12,544 nucleotides of DNA. Source: Blastocatellia bacterium. GTDB taxonomy: Bacteria > Acidobacteriota > Blastocatellia > Chloracidobacteriales > JADJPF01. Each line of letters starts with the position of its first letter. Position 1 is the first letter of the stretch. The DNA lies in assembly GCA_023265235.1 (NCBI GenBank), contig JAHFUF010000066.1:1-12544 (forward strand), read 5' to 3'. The position numbers were made by a program, and so were the translations under genes. The notes beneath the pieces were generated by a model that made no database searches, had not been told where the DNA came from, and saw only the letters and a program-made list of their open reading frames with translations. Shown in pieces: positions 1-6,168 of this stretch.

Positions 1-434
1 AAAGCAGAGAGAAAAGTCTCAATTTCATCATCTGAAAGAGTTTCTCCGAATTCGGGAATGCCTTGTTCCATCGAAGCAAAAAAACGATTTTCCTGAAAAG
101 TGGTTTTGACTAAACTTTCTTTGTGATTGAAGCAAATTGTCCACGTCGAAGAATCTTTATTCGGAAAAAATTTTTCGTGCAGAACGCACGTTGCTCCGAG
201 CGTTGGGTGTCCCGCGAAATCGAGTTCTTCTTCCATTGTAAAAACGCGGGCTTGGAACGTATCCGGTTTTTCCGTCGGGAAAAGAAAGATTGACTCAAAT
301 TGCCGCATTTCCCGTGTAATTTCCTGCATCAACTCGGTAGAAAGTGTTTCCTCTAGAATGAAAACCGTCAGCCCATTGCCGGAAAATGGTCTGTCTGTAA
401 AAACGTCAACGTGCCGATATTTTAATTCCATCAT
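1..434 (-). CDS. PhzF-family isomerase/epimerase, N-terminal part (runs off the left edge)
   Basis: The reverse-strand frame stays open from 434 to the window edge (about 144 codons). It has the N-terminal signature of the PhzF (phenazine biosynthesis-like) family: a start with VDVFTDRPFSGNGLTVF, a catalytic-glutamate segment RQFESIF (E47 counted from the first ATG), and the family block ELDFAGHPTLGA around residues 72-83. Family members are cytosolic isomerases or epimerases acting on small amino-acid-like substrates; the substrate here is unknown. The first ATG overlaps the RidA stop (ATGA). A second ATG at 431-429 sits about 5 nt from the upstream GAGG and is the better-spaced start. Coupling to ridA upstream is therefore likely. 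The C-terminal half, expected to be of similar size, lies outside the window, so completeness cannot be judged. Composition is richer in G+C than the genes after 2500. Confidence 0.88.
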   Translation of the reverse strand, partial: MMELKYRHVDVFTDRPFSGNGLTVFILEETLSTELMQEITREMRQFESIFLFPTEKPDTFQARVFTMEEELDFAGHPTLGATCVLHEKFFPNKDSSTWTICFNHKESLVKTTFQENRFFASMEQGIPEFGETLSDDEIETFLSA

Positions 435-811
435 TTCCTCACACGGGCAATCGCCTCAATTTCGATTTTCAAGCCATCGCCAAATTCGCCAACTGGAATG
501 ATGGCTCGTGCCGGACGATGCTCGCCCAATATTCTCTTATAAGTTTCGTTGACCGCCGACCAATGTTCCATTCCCGAAACGAAAATCGTCATCTTCAGAA
601 CATGACTCAAATCGCTTCCACCTGCCAGCAAAACCGCTTCGACGTTTCGCAAAGCCTGCTCGGTTTGAGCCTCGACTGAATCAAGCACGAGGTCGTCGGT
701 TTTCGGATTGGTGGCAACTTGTCCCGAAACAAAAATCAAGCCTTCGTCAATAATTCCCTGTGAATAATGACCAACAGCCTTTGGTGCATTTTCCGTAACT
801 ATTTCTTTCAT
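431..811 (-). CDS. ridA: RidA family (YjgF/YER057c/UK114) reactive intermediate/imine deaminase
   Basis: A 126-residue protein with the standard RidA length and blocks: APKAVGHYSQGI near the N-terminus, LIFVSGQVATNP at 25-36, an EQALRNVEAVLLAGGSDL helix at 51-68, and the C-terminal HRPARAIIPVGEF...IEIEAIA segment. R102 matches the arginine that binds the substrate carboxylate and E118 lies in the conserved EIEAIA strand. RidA proteins are cytosolic homotrimers that hydrolyse reactive enamine/imine intermediates made by PLP enzymes; some paralogues act in catabolic pathways instead. An AAGGAG lies about 11 nt upstream of the ATG (reverse strand, near 823-828), a slightly long spacing. The stop overlaps the start of the PhzF-like gene. 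Whether this is housekeeping RidA or a pathway-specific paralogue (Rid2-7) cannot be told from one copy. Confidence 0.93.
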   Translation of the reverse strand: MKEIVTENAPKAVGHYSQGIIDEGLIFVSGQVATNPKTDDLVLDSVEAQTEQALRNVEAVLLAGGSDLSHVLKMTIFVSGMEHWSAVNETYKRILGEHRPARAIIPVGEFGDGLKIEIEAIARVRK

Positions 812-816
812 ATTGC

Positions 817-972
817 TTAAAACTCCTTCGTACCTTTCGGCAAATTCCCGTGATAAATCTCGCCGCCCGTTGCCACAAATTCCTTCACCTTTTCCGCCAT
901 TTCAGCTAGTTTGCTTTCACTCTCGTAGACAATTTTGCTCAAAAGACTTTTGCCAAGCGGGACGGATGCAAA
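817..972 (-). pseudogene. Coding fragment A: C-terminal remnant of an unidentified protein
   Basis: On the reverse strand the frame ending at TAA 817-819 is open back to 972 and reads, near its end, KLAEMAEKVKEFVATGGEIYH followed by GNLPKGTKEF and stop. It has the balanced codon use of real coding sequence but no credible start, and its upstream part overlaps the 3' end of the flavin-reductase gene in another frame. The segment MAEKVKEFV..EIYHG recurs almost unchanged in fragment B (1669-1761), on the other side of the flavin reductase, so this is a shared C-terminus rather than chance. I cannot name the parent family. It could also be the tail of a neighbouring gene displaced by a frameshift. 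Confidence 0.5.
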
Positions 973-1547
973 TTATGTCCTAAACCATAAAACTCACAAA
1001 AACTCATTATTAGTGGATGCCATTTGTCCGTATCTACATAATGACGTTTTTCAGAGCTTAGAATTTTTTCGTCAAAATATGAGCGGACAATTCGGATTTC
1101 AATCGCCGCTAATGAACTATTTGTTCCGCCGACATTGTGAATATTTTCAACCACAGCCTCAAGTTGGACAGGACATTCCGACACACGCGGAGGCTTAACC
1201 GTTTGCGACTCGATTGGTGTTAGTTTGGCTCGTCCGAATTTGTCAGGCACATATTCAAATCCCATATTCACCTTATACTCAGGAATCGGATTTTTGCCAG
1301 TCGTGCAAGCTAAACGGTCAATCTCAGCAACCATTTCTGACGACGGAAGATTCAAAACACATTCTTTTTCGCGTGTTAGATTTTCAAAAGTCTTACCTAG
1401 TTTCCCTAAACCTAAAAGGCAAAAATTTTTGAGCCACCAAGCTGATGACATCGGAGCAAGATTCGGGGTGCCGTCCTCGTTGAGCGTGCTAATCAAAACG
1501 ACGGGCGTTCCGAAATACATTATCTTTGGTTCGATTTCTTTGTGCAT
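939..1547 (-). CDS. Flavin reductase-like domain protein (FMN-binding split barrel)
   Basis: A 202-residue protein of the flavin reductase-like, FMN-binding split-barrel superfamily. Visible blocks are FGTPVVLISTLNEDGTPNLAPMSS (residues 12-35, the typical flavin-binding strand pair, cited in part), KTFENLTREKECVLNLPS (52-69), PPRVSECPVQLEAVV (119-133) and a closing WHPLIMSFCEFYGLG (176-190). Members use FMN/FAD with NAD(P)H or act as small oxidoreductases; the partner is unknown. The start at 1547 is chosen because AAGGAA lies 4-5 nt upstream and homology begins just after; an in-frame ATG 18 codons upstream (1601) adds an unlikely leader. The gene lies upstream of ridA on the same strand, with fragment A in the gap, and belongs to the G+C-richer segment. 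Length agrees with the family, so it looks intact. Confidence 0.85.
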   Translation of the reverse strand: MHKEIEPKIMYFGTPVVLISTLNEDGTPNLAPMSSAWWLKNFCLLGLGKLGKTFENLTREKECVLNLPSSEMVAEIDRLACTTGKNPIPEYKVNMGFEYVPDKFGRAKLTPIESQTVKPPRVSECPVQLEAVVENIHNVGGTNSSLAAIEIRIVRSYFDEKILSSEKRHYVDTDKWHPLIMSFCEFYGLGHNLHPSRLAKVF

Positions 1548-1668
1548 AATTTTCCTTAACTCAATTAAATAAAAAGCTACTTTACGGAAAATTAGACACA
1601 AATTCTATCTGTTTCTTGCTGTCAAATTTTCATAGGTTGTATGCAAAAAACTCAACTACTTTCAGGCT

Positions 1669-1761
1669 TTCCATGATAAATCTCCCTTACGCTTTCCACA
1701 AATTCCTTCGCCTTTTCCGCCATTCCAACGGCGAGTGACTTCTGTAATCAGTCAAAAATGT
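1669..1761 (-). pseudogene. Coding fragment B: remnant related to fragment A
   Basis: On the reverse strand a short frame reads LQKSLAVGMAEKAKEFV, then ESVREIYHGKPESS and a stop. It aligns with fragment A (817-972) over MAEKxKEFV...EIYHG, and at DNA level the two share tgataaatctc and ccacaaattccttc-ccttttccgccatt. A stop lies just before LQKSL, so it is not an intact gene. The other frame upstream (coding NQHSLADTFLTDYRS) is open and may be the same decayed gene after a frameshift. The parent protein is not recognised. Confidence 0.45.
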
Positions 1762-1811
1762 ATCCGCTAACGAGTGCTGATTCCCAATCAAACCTTTCGC
1801 GTTGGCGGGGG

Positions 1812-1923
1812 TAGTGGACAAAATGTAATGCTGAGATTTTGAGAATATGCATAGCAATAGCCTAATAAACCAATAAGTTACGTCAGTTTTCATTTGTTTT
1901 GCAGCATTACATTTTTAGCACTA
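1812..1923. mobile_element. 112-bp miniature inverted-repeat element with TA ends (MITE-1)
   Basis: The ends 1812-1833 and 1902-1923 are inverted copies of each other, matching at 19 of 22 positions, including a perfect 14-bp core aaaatgtaatgctg and the outer TAGTG. Both outermost dinucleotides are TA, the expected target duplication of IS630/Tc1-mariner-type transposition. The interior (about 68 bp) is AT-rich and encodes nothing recognisable. The outer sequence TAGTGGACAAA resembles the ends of the element at 10744-10816. No transposase for it is present, so it would depend on one elsewhere. The family assignment rests on the TA ends and size only. Confidence 0.6.
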
Positions 1924-2014
1924 TCTGAATTTTAACGTCAATATAGTTTTGCGAAGGGACTTTCGTAAACAAAAAGCCTGGGTCGTCTGAATCAAAAACA
2001 ATTCCGAGGTTATT
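1924..2014 (-). pseudogene. Short coding remnant ending at MITE-1
   Basis: The reverse strand reads LNNLGIVFDSDDPGFLFTKV followed by PSQNYIDVKIQI, up to the right end of MITE-1. The run is protein-like (balanced codons, DDPG turn, alternating hydrophobic strand) but is preceded by a TAA and is cut on the other side by the miniature element. Joining the flanks across one TA continues the frame as PPPTRKV before a stop. It does not match a family I can name. Confidence 0.35.
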
Positions 2015-2028
2015 TAATTATAAAAGTA

Positions 2029-2057
2029 AGTGTAGGGGTTTGGACAGGGCCTACACT
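2029..2057. repeat. Small hairpin, possible degenerate copy of the TGTAGGGG repeat
   Basis: AGTGTAGG at 2029-2036 pairs with CCTACACT at 2050-2057 around a 13-nt loop. The outer TGTAGGGG matches the start of the perfect palindrome at 7070-7147, so this may be a worn member of the same repeat family, or an end of the adjacent decayed IS. No T-run follows, so a terminator role is not supported. Confidence 0.35.
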
Positions 2058-2172
2058 GTATAAGCCAATCTTTTTACTAAAGCTAGAATTAGTTTTTACC
2101 TTAAAGGTGAAAGCCTTAGTAATGTTCAGTCTAATTAACCAATCTGCATGTTGACGAGCATGTGCTGAGTCT

Positions 2173-2301
2173 CTAAGAAATTGTTCTTAAGCAACGAAAA
2201 TGGTTAAACCAGGAGAAAATCCGTTCAACAATGCATCTGCGAGGCAGAAATTGAAAGCCTTTAACATCATCATTAGGCTTAATAACTGAAAGTATGATCA
2301 A
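2173..2301 (-). pseudogene. Decayed IS5-type transposase, C-terminal remnant
   Basis: The reverse strand encodes LSVIKPNDDVKGFQFLPRR and then CIVERIFSWFNHFRCLRTIS before a stop. This matches the C-terminal DDE region of IS5-group transposases, where a segment like VKR-DDVKGF-VLPRRW-VERTFAWLNR-RRL carries the catalytic glutamate (VER) and the following basic residues. Only about 42 codons survive in this frame. A further open frame downstream (2011-2181 reversed, starting FLRDSAHARQHADWL) could be the frameshifted end. The upstream two thirds of the transposase cannot be recognised and no terminal repeats were identified. Confidence 0.65.
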
Positions 2302-2353
2302 AGTTCTTTTATGATTAGCAGTATTTTTTCAGAAAATATTTGCCGATAAAAGC

Positions 2354-2375
2354 TAGCAATAATAATATATTGCTA
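2354..2375. repeat. 8-bp stem hairpin upstream of the HEAT-repeat gene
   Basis: TAGCAATA at 2354-2361 is the exact reverse complement of TATTGCTA at 2368-2375, with a 6-nt loop. It lies about 120 bp upstream of the HEAT-repeat start. All but two pairs are A-T, so the stem is weak. It may be a regulator site or simply AT-rich chance. Confidence 0.25.
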
Positions 2376-2497
2376 TTGCCTTTTCCAAAAAGGACAAGCA
2401 TATTCAGAATTAAGGTTTATCATTAAGCGCGATTATGTCCAATTATGCTAAAGCTTCTAGAAAAGCTAAAAAATTAAGCTGATACTTGCAAAAAACT

Positions 2498-4399
2498 ATG
2501 TATGAAGTAAACAATACTAAAGATAATATCCCAATAGATCATTTAATTAATGCTCTTAGACATGAAAATGCAGGAGTGCGTGCTAGTGCTGCTGAAGCAC
2601 TAGGAGAACTAGGAAATATTGCGGCGGCTGAAGCTCTAGTACCTATATTAGCTGATGGTGATTCAGAAGTACGTCGTAAAGTTACTTTAGCTTTAAGTAA
2701 GCTTGTAGAGCCTTTAATTGCTGCTCTAACCAACTCTAATAGCGACATTCGTTGTGATGCTGCTGGAGCATTAGGGGAAATAAAAGACATTCGCGCTGTT
2801 GGGCCATTAATTACTGCACTAAGAGATCCTAGCGAAGGTGTAAGACAAAATGCTGTCTGGTCTTTAGCTCAAATTAAAGATAGCCGTGCTATTGAGCCGA
2901 TGATTATTTTACTTAAGGATGAAAGCGCAATTATTAGGCTAAATGTTGCTAGTGCTTTAGGAGAACTTAGAGATTTACGCGTTGTTGAGCCAATGATTGA
3001 AATGCTTGATGATCCTAGCCCAGAAGTACAACAAAATGTTATTTGGGCTTTAGGTAGGATAAAAGACCTACGTAGTGTTAAACCTTTGGTGGCTAAACTA
3101 AAAGACTCTAATCCTTCAGTAAGAATGATAGCCATAAAAGCATTAGCAGAAATTAGAGAATATGAAACTTTAAGAGAACTAGTAAACCTACTTTATTATA
3201 ATGACAGCACAGAACTCCGAGAAGTTGCTGCTAGTGCTATAGCAGCACTAGGGGTTAATTACAGCTATGTTGCTACTGCTCTACCAGTTGCCTTAAAAGC
3301 TAAAAACCATGATATTAGGTATGCCGTCCTAGGTGCAATGGCACAGCTAGACAACGCAGAATTAGTAGAAGAAATTATTGGAGCACTTAAAGATGAACAC
3401 CCTGATGTGCGTAAACGTGCTGTTTATGCATTAGGGATGAAGAGAACAGATCGTGCAATTGCTGCACTACTAGAAACTATGCGTAGTCAAAACGAATTAA
3501 CCGAAATCAGATATTTTGCTGGCTATTCGCTAGCTAAAATAGACGACTTAAGGGTTGTACCAATTTTAATTAAACGTTTAGGTGATGAAGATATTGATAC
3601 TAGAGTAGGAGCAATTATTGCTCTAAGCGAAATGAAGCAAGATTTTATTACCAGTAAATTAATTGCAGCCTTAAATAATTCTTTAGAACATAATGACTTT
3701 GCTAGGGAATCATCCGCATTAATATTAGGTAAGATTAAAAGTGAGCATGCAGTAAAACCACTGATTACTGCTCTAACAGATAAATGCACTACTGTAAGAC
3801 AACGAGCAGGCGAAGCATTGATTAAAATACTGGATTTTGATGCAGTAAAACACTTAATTACTGCCCTAGCTAATGATGATATTGAAGTAAGACAAACAGC
3901 CGTTTTTAATCTTGCAAAAATAAAGGATATTCGAGTAGCTTATAAACTAATTGATTTTCTTGAAGAGGCTAGTGTAGATGGTAGAGCCGGTGCAATAGTA
4001 GCTTTAGCCGAAATGAAAGATCTTCCTGTTGTAGAGCTACTAATAGAATCACTTAAAGACCCTAGTTCTAACGTCCGAGAAGCTACAGCTATTACATTAG
4101 GGAGATTGAATGATAGTCGAGCGGTTGAACCTTTAATTGAGCTATTAACTGATGAAATTTCAACTGTGCGTTATCATACTGTCGAAGCATTAGCTAAGCT
4201 TAATAATAGGTCTGTATTGGAACCTCTAATAAAATTGCTTAATGATGAGGAACCAGATGTAAGGCGTAAAGTAGTTGAAACCTTAGCAGATTTTGATGAT
4301 GAGCGTGCAATTGTGGCATTACGTAAATTAGTAAATGACCCTGTTAATACTGTTCGAGATGCAGTAAAAGAAGCACTATTACAGCTTTACCGAAATTAA
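2498..4399 (+). CDS. HEAT-repeat (PBS lyase HEAT-like) scaffold protein
   Basis: About 633 residues built almost entirely of ~31-residue HEAT-like repeats (roughly 20), each following the pattern A(V)xPLIxxLxDxxxxVRxxAxxALGxIxDxR. Clear copies include RAVGPLITALRDPSEGVRQN, RAIEPMIILLKDESAIIR and RAVEPLIELLTDEISTVR. No catalytic domain, signal peptide or membrane segment is seen, so it is most likely a cytosolic protein-binding scaffold; some PBS-lyase HEAT proteins act on bilin attachment, but nothing nearby supports that. Near the N-terminus a repeat is shortened: ALSK runs directly into LVEPLIAALTN, missing the usual GDxRA linker. The start is uncertain: an in-frame TTG at 2486 and an ATG at 2498 both lack a good ribosome-binding site, and an in-frame TGA at 2480-2482 blocks anything further upstream. 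The ATG is preferred. It is followed by the secreted protein 72 bp downstream. Confidence 0.9.
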   Translation: MYEVNNTKDNIPIDHLINALRHENAGVRASAAEALGELGNIAAAEALVPILADGDSEVRRKVTLALSKLVEPLIAALTNSNSDIRCDAAGALGEIKDIRAVGPLITALRDPSEGVRQNAVWSLAQIKDSRAIEPMIILLKDESAIIRLNVASALGELRDLRVVEPMIEMLDDPSPEVQQNVIWALGRIKDLRSVKPLVAKLKDSNPSVRMIAIKALAEIREYETLRELVNLLYYNDSTELREVAASAIAALGVNYSYVATALPVALKAKNHDIRYAVLGAMAQLDNAELVEEIIGALKDEHPDVRKRAVYALGMKRTDRAIAALLETMRSQNELTEIRYFAGYSLAKIDDLRVVPILIKRLGDEDIDTRVGAIIALSEMKQDFITSKLIAALNNSLEHNDFARESSALILGKIKSEHAVKPLITALTDKCTTVRQRAGEALIKILDFDAVKHLITALANDDIEVRQTAVFNLAKIKDIRVAYKLIDFLEEASVDGRAGAIVALAEMKDLPVVELLIESLKDPSSNVREATAITLGRLNDSRAVEPLIELLTDEISTVRYHTVEALAKLNNRSVLEPLIKLLNDEEPDVRRKVVETLADFDDERAIVALRKLVNDPVNTVRDAVKEALLQLYRN

Positions 4400-4471
4400 G
4401 AACTACATTAAGCAAACCTTTGTAATATTAGGGTTCATCCTAGTGACTTAACTCACAAAAAGGTAAAAAAC

Positions 4472-5566
4472 ATGCAAACAAGAAGCATTAGAATAATTTT
4501 TCTTATCGCAATAATTTGTTTGTTAGCACTCACTATAAGTTTTCCTACTTCAAATGCGGCTATTTTCCAGAAAAAACCTTTAGCCAAAGCAGAAGTGGTT
4601 ACTAAACTAGAGGCTGCTAGTAGACATGAAATTGTTCAAGGCGATATTGCCGCAGAAATTAATGAACGAGGAATAGACTTTCCTTTAACCGATGCAGTAT
4701 TAAAAGACTTTCGCAAAGCTGGAGCTAAATCTATAGTTGTAGATGCTTTATTAAGAGCCTCCTCAAATAAGTCTATGCCTACAGACGACTTACCAGAAGC
4801 AACAACTTTTAACCCTGATGACGATTCAGATCCAAGCACAAAAGCTAAAAAAATTGCTGCAATGCCTTTTATTGAGCAAGCTCGCTACTATGCCTTAGGC
4901 TATGTTCAAGAACTACCTAACTTTATTGTTAATCAGCGAGTTTTACGCTATACACGCGATCCCGGTGGACAATGGCGTGCGCGGGACACATTAGAAATGG
5001 AAGTCACCTATGAAGCATCCAAAGGTGAAACTTACAAGCTTAAGTCTGTTAATGGACGACCTGCTAGTAAAAGTTATGATAATGTTGGTGGTGCTAGTTC
5101 TACAGGAGAGTTTGGCACAGTCCTAGTAGCTCTTTTTAGACCTGATGCTAAGACAGAGTTTAAGCAAGGCCCAAATGATCGTATTGATGGACGTAGTGCT
5201 ACTATTTATGATTTTCGTATCTTGACTCGCAATTCTACTTACCAAGTAACAGAAACACGTTCTAATCAATCTGTTATTTCTGGCTACAAAGGTAGTATTT
5301 GGATTGATCAAGAAACAAAACGAGTCTTACGCGTTGAACAAGCAGCCGATGACATCCCAGCTAATTTTCCTATCACAGTTTCAGAATCAGCCGTCGATTA
5401 TGGTTGGTTTGAAATAAATGGAGAAAAATTCCTACTGCCAAAACGAGCAGAACTAATTATTGGCTCTGATAAAGATCGGCTCTACAGCCGTAATGTGTTG
5501 GAGTTTACTAATTATCGTAGGTTTGACACTGATATTAAGATTGGTGTTGATAGCGATGATGATTAA
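4472..5566 (+). CDS. Secreted protein of unknown function, acidobacterial type
   Basis: 364 residues with a clear Sec signal peptide: basic start MQTRSIR, a hydrophobic core (residues 8-22), and a cleavage site near SNA-A at 27-30. Residues 38-95 form a helical segment in the style of a weak DNA-free helical module (EINERGIDFPLTDAVLKDFR). After an acidic linker (DDDSDPS) comes a long beta-rich part (about 135-360) with alternating strands such as YKGSIWIDQETKRVLRVEQA and FEINGEKFLLPKRAELI, resembling a lipoprotein-sorting (LolA-like) or periplasmic beta-sheet fold; that resemblance is only by strand pattern. It ends in an acidic tail VDSDDD. AAAGG lies about 6 nt upstream of the ATG. It follows the HEAT gene by 72 bp on the same strand and ends 2 nt before the stop of the convergent HAD gene. 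I do not know its function. Confidence 0.8.
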   Translation: MQTRSIRIIFLIAIICLLALTISFPTSNAAIFQKKPLAKAEVVTKLEAASRHEIVQGDIAAEINERGIDFPLTDAVLKDFRKAGAKSIVVDALLRASSNKSMPTDDLPEATTFNPDDDSDPSTKAKKIAAMPFIEQARYYALGYVQELPNFIVNQRVLRYTRDPGGQWRARDTLEMEVTYEASKGETYKLKSVNGRPASKSYDNVGGASSTGEFGTVLVALFRPDAKTEFKQGPNDRIDGRSATIYDFRILTRNSTYQVTETRSNQSVISGYKGSIWIDQETKRVLRVEQAADDIPANFPITVSESAVDYGWFEINGEKFLLPKRAELIIGSDKDRLYSRNVLEFTNYRRFDTDIKIGVDSDDD

Positions 5567-5568
5567 CA

Positions 5569-6165
5569 TTAACTGTTTAGGAGTAGCCTTAAATCTTCTC
5601 GTAATTTCTCTAGCGATATAAATTGAATGGCTTTAAGCCCAACTTCATGTGCCGATGTGATATTTATGTCACGATCATCAATAAAAATGCAATCCTTAGG
5701 TTTTTTATTCATCAAACCAAGAGTTGCTAAATAAGCCGCAGGATCAGGTTTACGTAAACCTATTTTATAAGAAACTGCGTAACCTTGGAAAAACCTATCT
5801 AGGTTTAGTCGCATGCAAACTTCCTCAAACCAAAAAGAATAATTTGAATGTACCCATAGGTTAAAGCCTAAAGAGTTTAACTCAAACAAAAAGTCTTCCA
5901 TTCCAAAAATAAAACAATAAGCTGAGAAAATCGCAGATTTTAACCTTTCAGGATCATCAAGTTTATGACCTGAATTAGGTAGGAAAAACTGCTCAAAATA
6001 CTCTTTTTCTGAAATCTTTCCTACTTCAAACTTTGGCCAATTATCAGGGTTTTTTATTTTGAACAGTTCTTTGACTGGCATGTTAAAGTACTTAGGAAAA
6101 ACAGTATAAAAAGGGTCTACTACTATTGTATCCATTAAGTCAAAAATTATTGTGTGCTTATTCAT
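5569..6165 (-). CDS. HAD-superfamily hydrolase-like protein with atypical motif I
   Basis: 198 residues with HAD-IA layout. Motif I is IIFDLMDTIV (nucleophile D9), motif II is LWVHSNYS (S107), motif III is the K139 of GLRKPDP, and motif IV is IFIDDRD (D163, D164). A helical cap lies between residues 20 and 95. The usual phosphatase motif is DxDGT; here the second Asp is Met (D-L-M-D-T), with an Asp one position later. Since the second Asp acts as acid/base in phosphatases, activity may be altered or the substrate unusual. Plant and bacterial relatives with DxMGT exist to my knowledge. The start is 3 nt after the stop of the upstream membrane protein gene, so the two are probably co-translated. 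The end is 2 nt from the convergent gene at 5566, leaving no room for a separate terminator. Confidence 0.85.
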   Translation of the reverse strand: MNKHTIIFDLMDTIVVDPFYTVFPKYFNMPVKELFKIKNPDNWPKFEVGKISEKEYFEQFFLPNSGHKLDDPERLKSAIFSAYCFIFGMEDFLFELNSLGFNLWVHSNYSFWFEEVCMRLNLDRFFQGYAVSYKIGLRKPDPAAYLATLGLMNKKPKDCIFIDDRDINITSAHEVGLKAIQFISLEKLREDLRLLLNS

Positions 6166-6168
6166 AGT

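Larger units (their letters stand above)
1548..2497. other. 950-bp stretch without an intact gene: remnants, miniature element, hairpins
   Basis: No intact coding frame is visible on either strand. From left to right it holds fragment B (1669-1761, minus), a miniature inverted-repeat element with TA ends (1812-1923), a short coding remnant (about 1924-2014, minus), a small hairpin (2029-2057), a decayed IS5-like transposase tail (2173-2301, minus), a second hairpin (2354-2375) and then the AT-rich leader of the HEAT-repeat gene. Composition shifts from mixed to strongly AT-rich near 1815. This looks like a boundary between acquired and resident DNA, worn down by insertions. Confidence 0.7.

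Noticed and set aside
127..501. Plus-strand open frame of 124 codons
   Set aside because: It is the opposite strand of the PhzF and RidA coding frames, which are clearly real.
1225..1572. Plus-strand open frame of 115 codons, and overlapping plus frames at 935-1432
   Set aside because: Antisense to the flavin reductase gene, with no recognisable protein pattern.
1548..1601. Longer start for the flavin reductase at 1601
   Set aside because: The extra 18 residues have no homology and ATG 1547 has a well-placed AAGGAA.
1687..1893. Minus-strand 68-codon open frame
   Set aside because: It begins inside MITE-1 and runs out of frame through fragment B; part may be a frameshifted remnant, but it is not an intact gene.
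2539..3789. Several minus-strand open frames opposite the HEAT-repeat gene
   Set aside because: Shadows created by the repetitive codon pattern of the HEAT gene.
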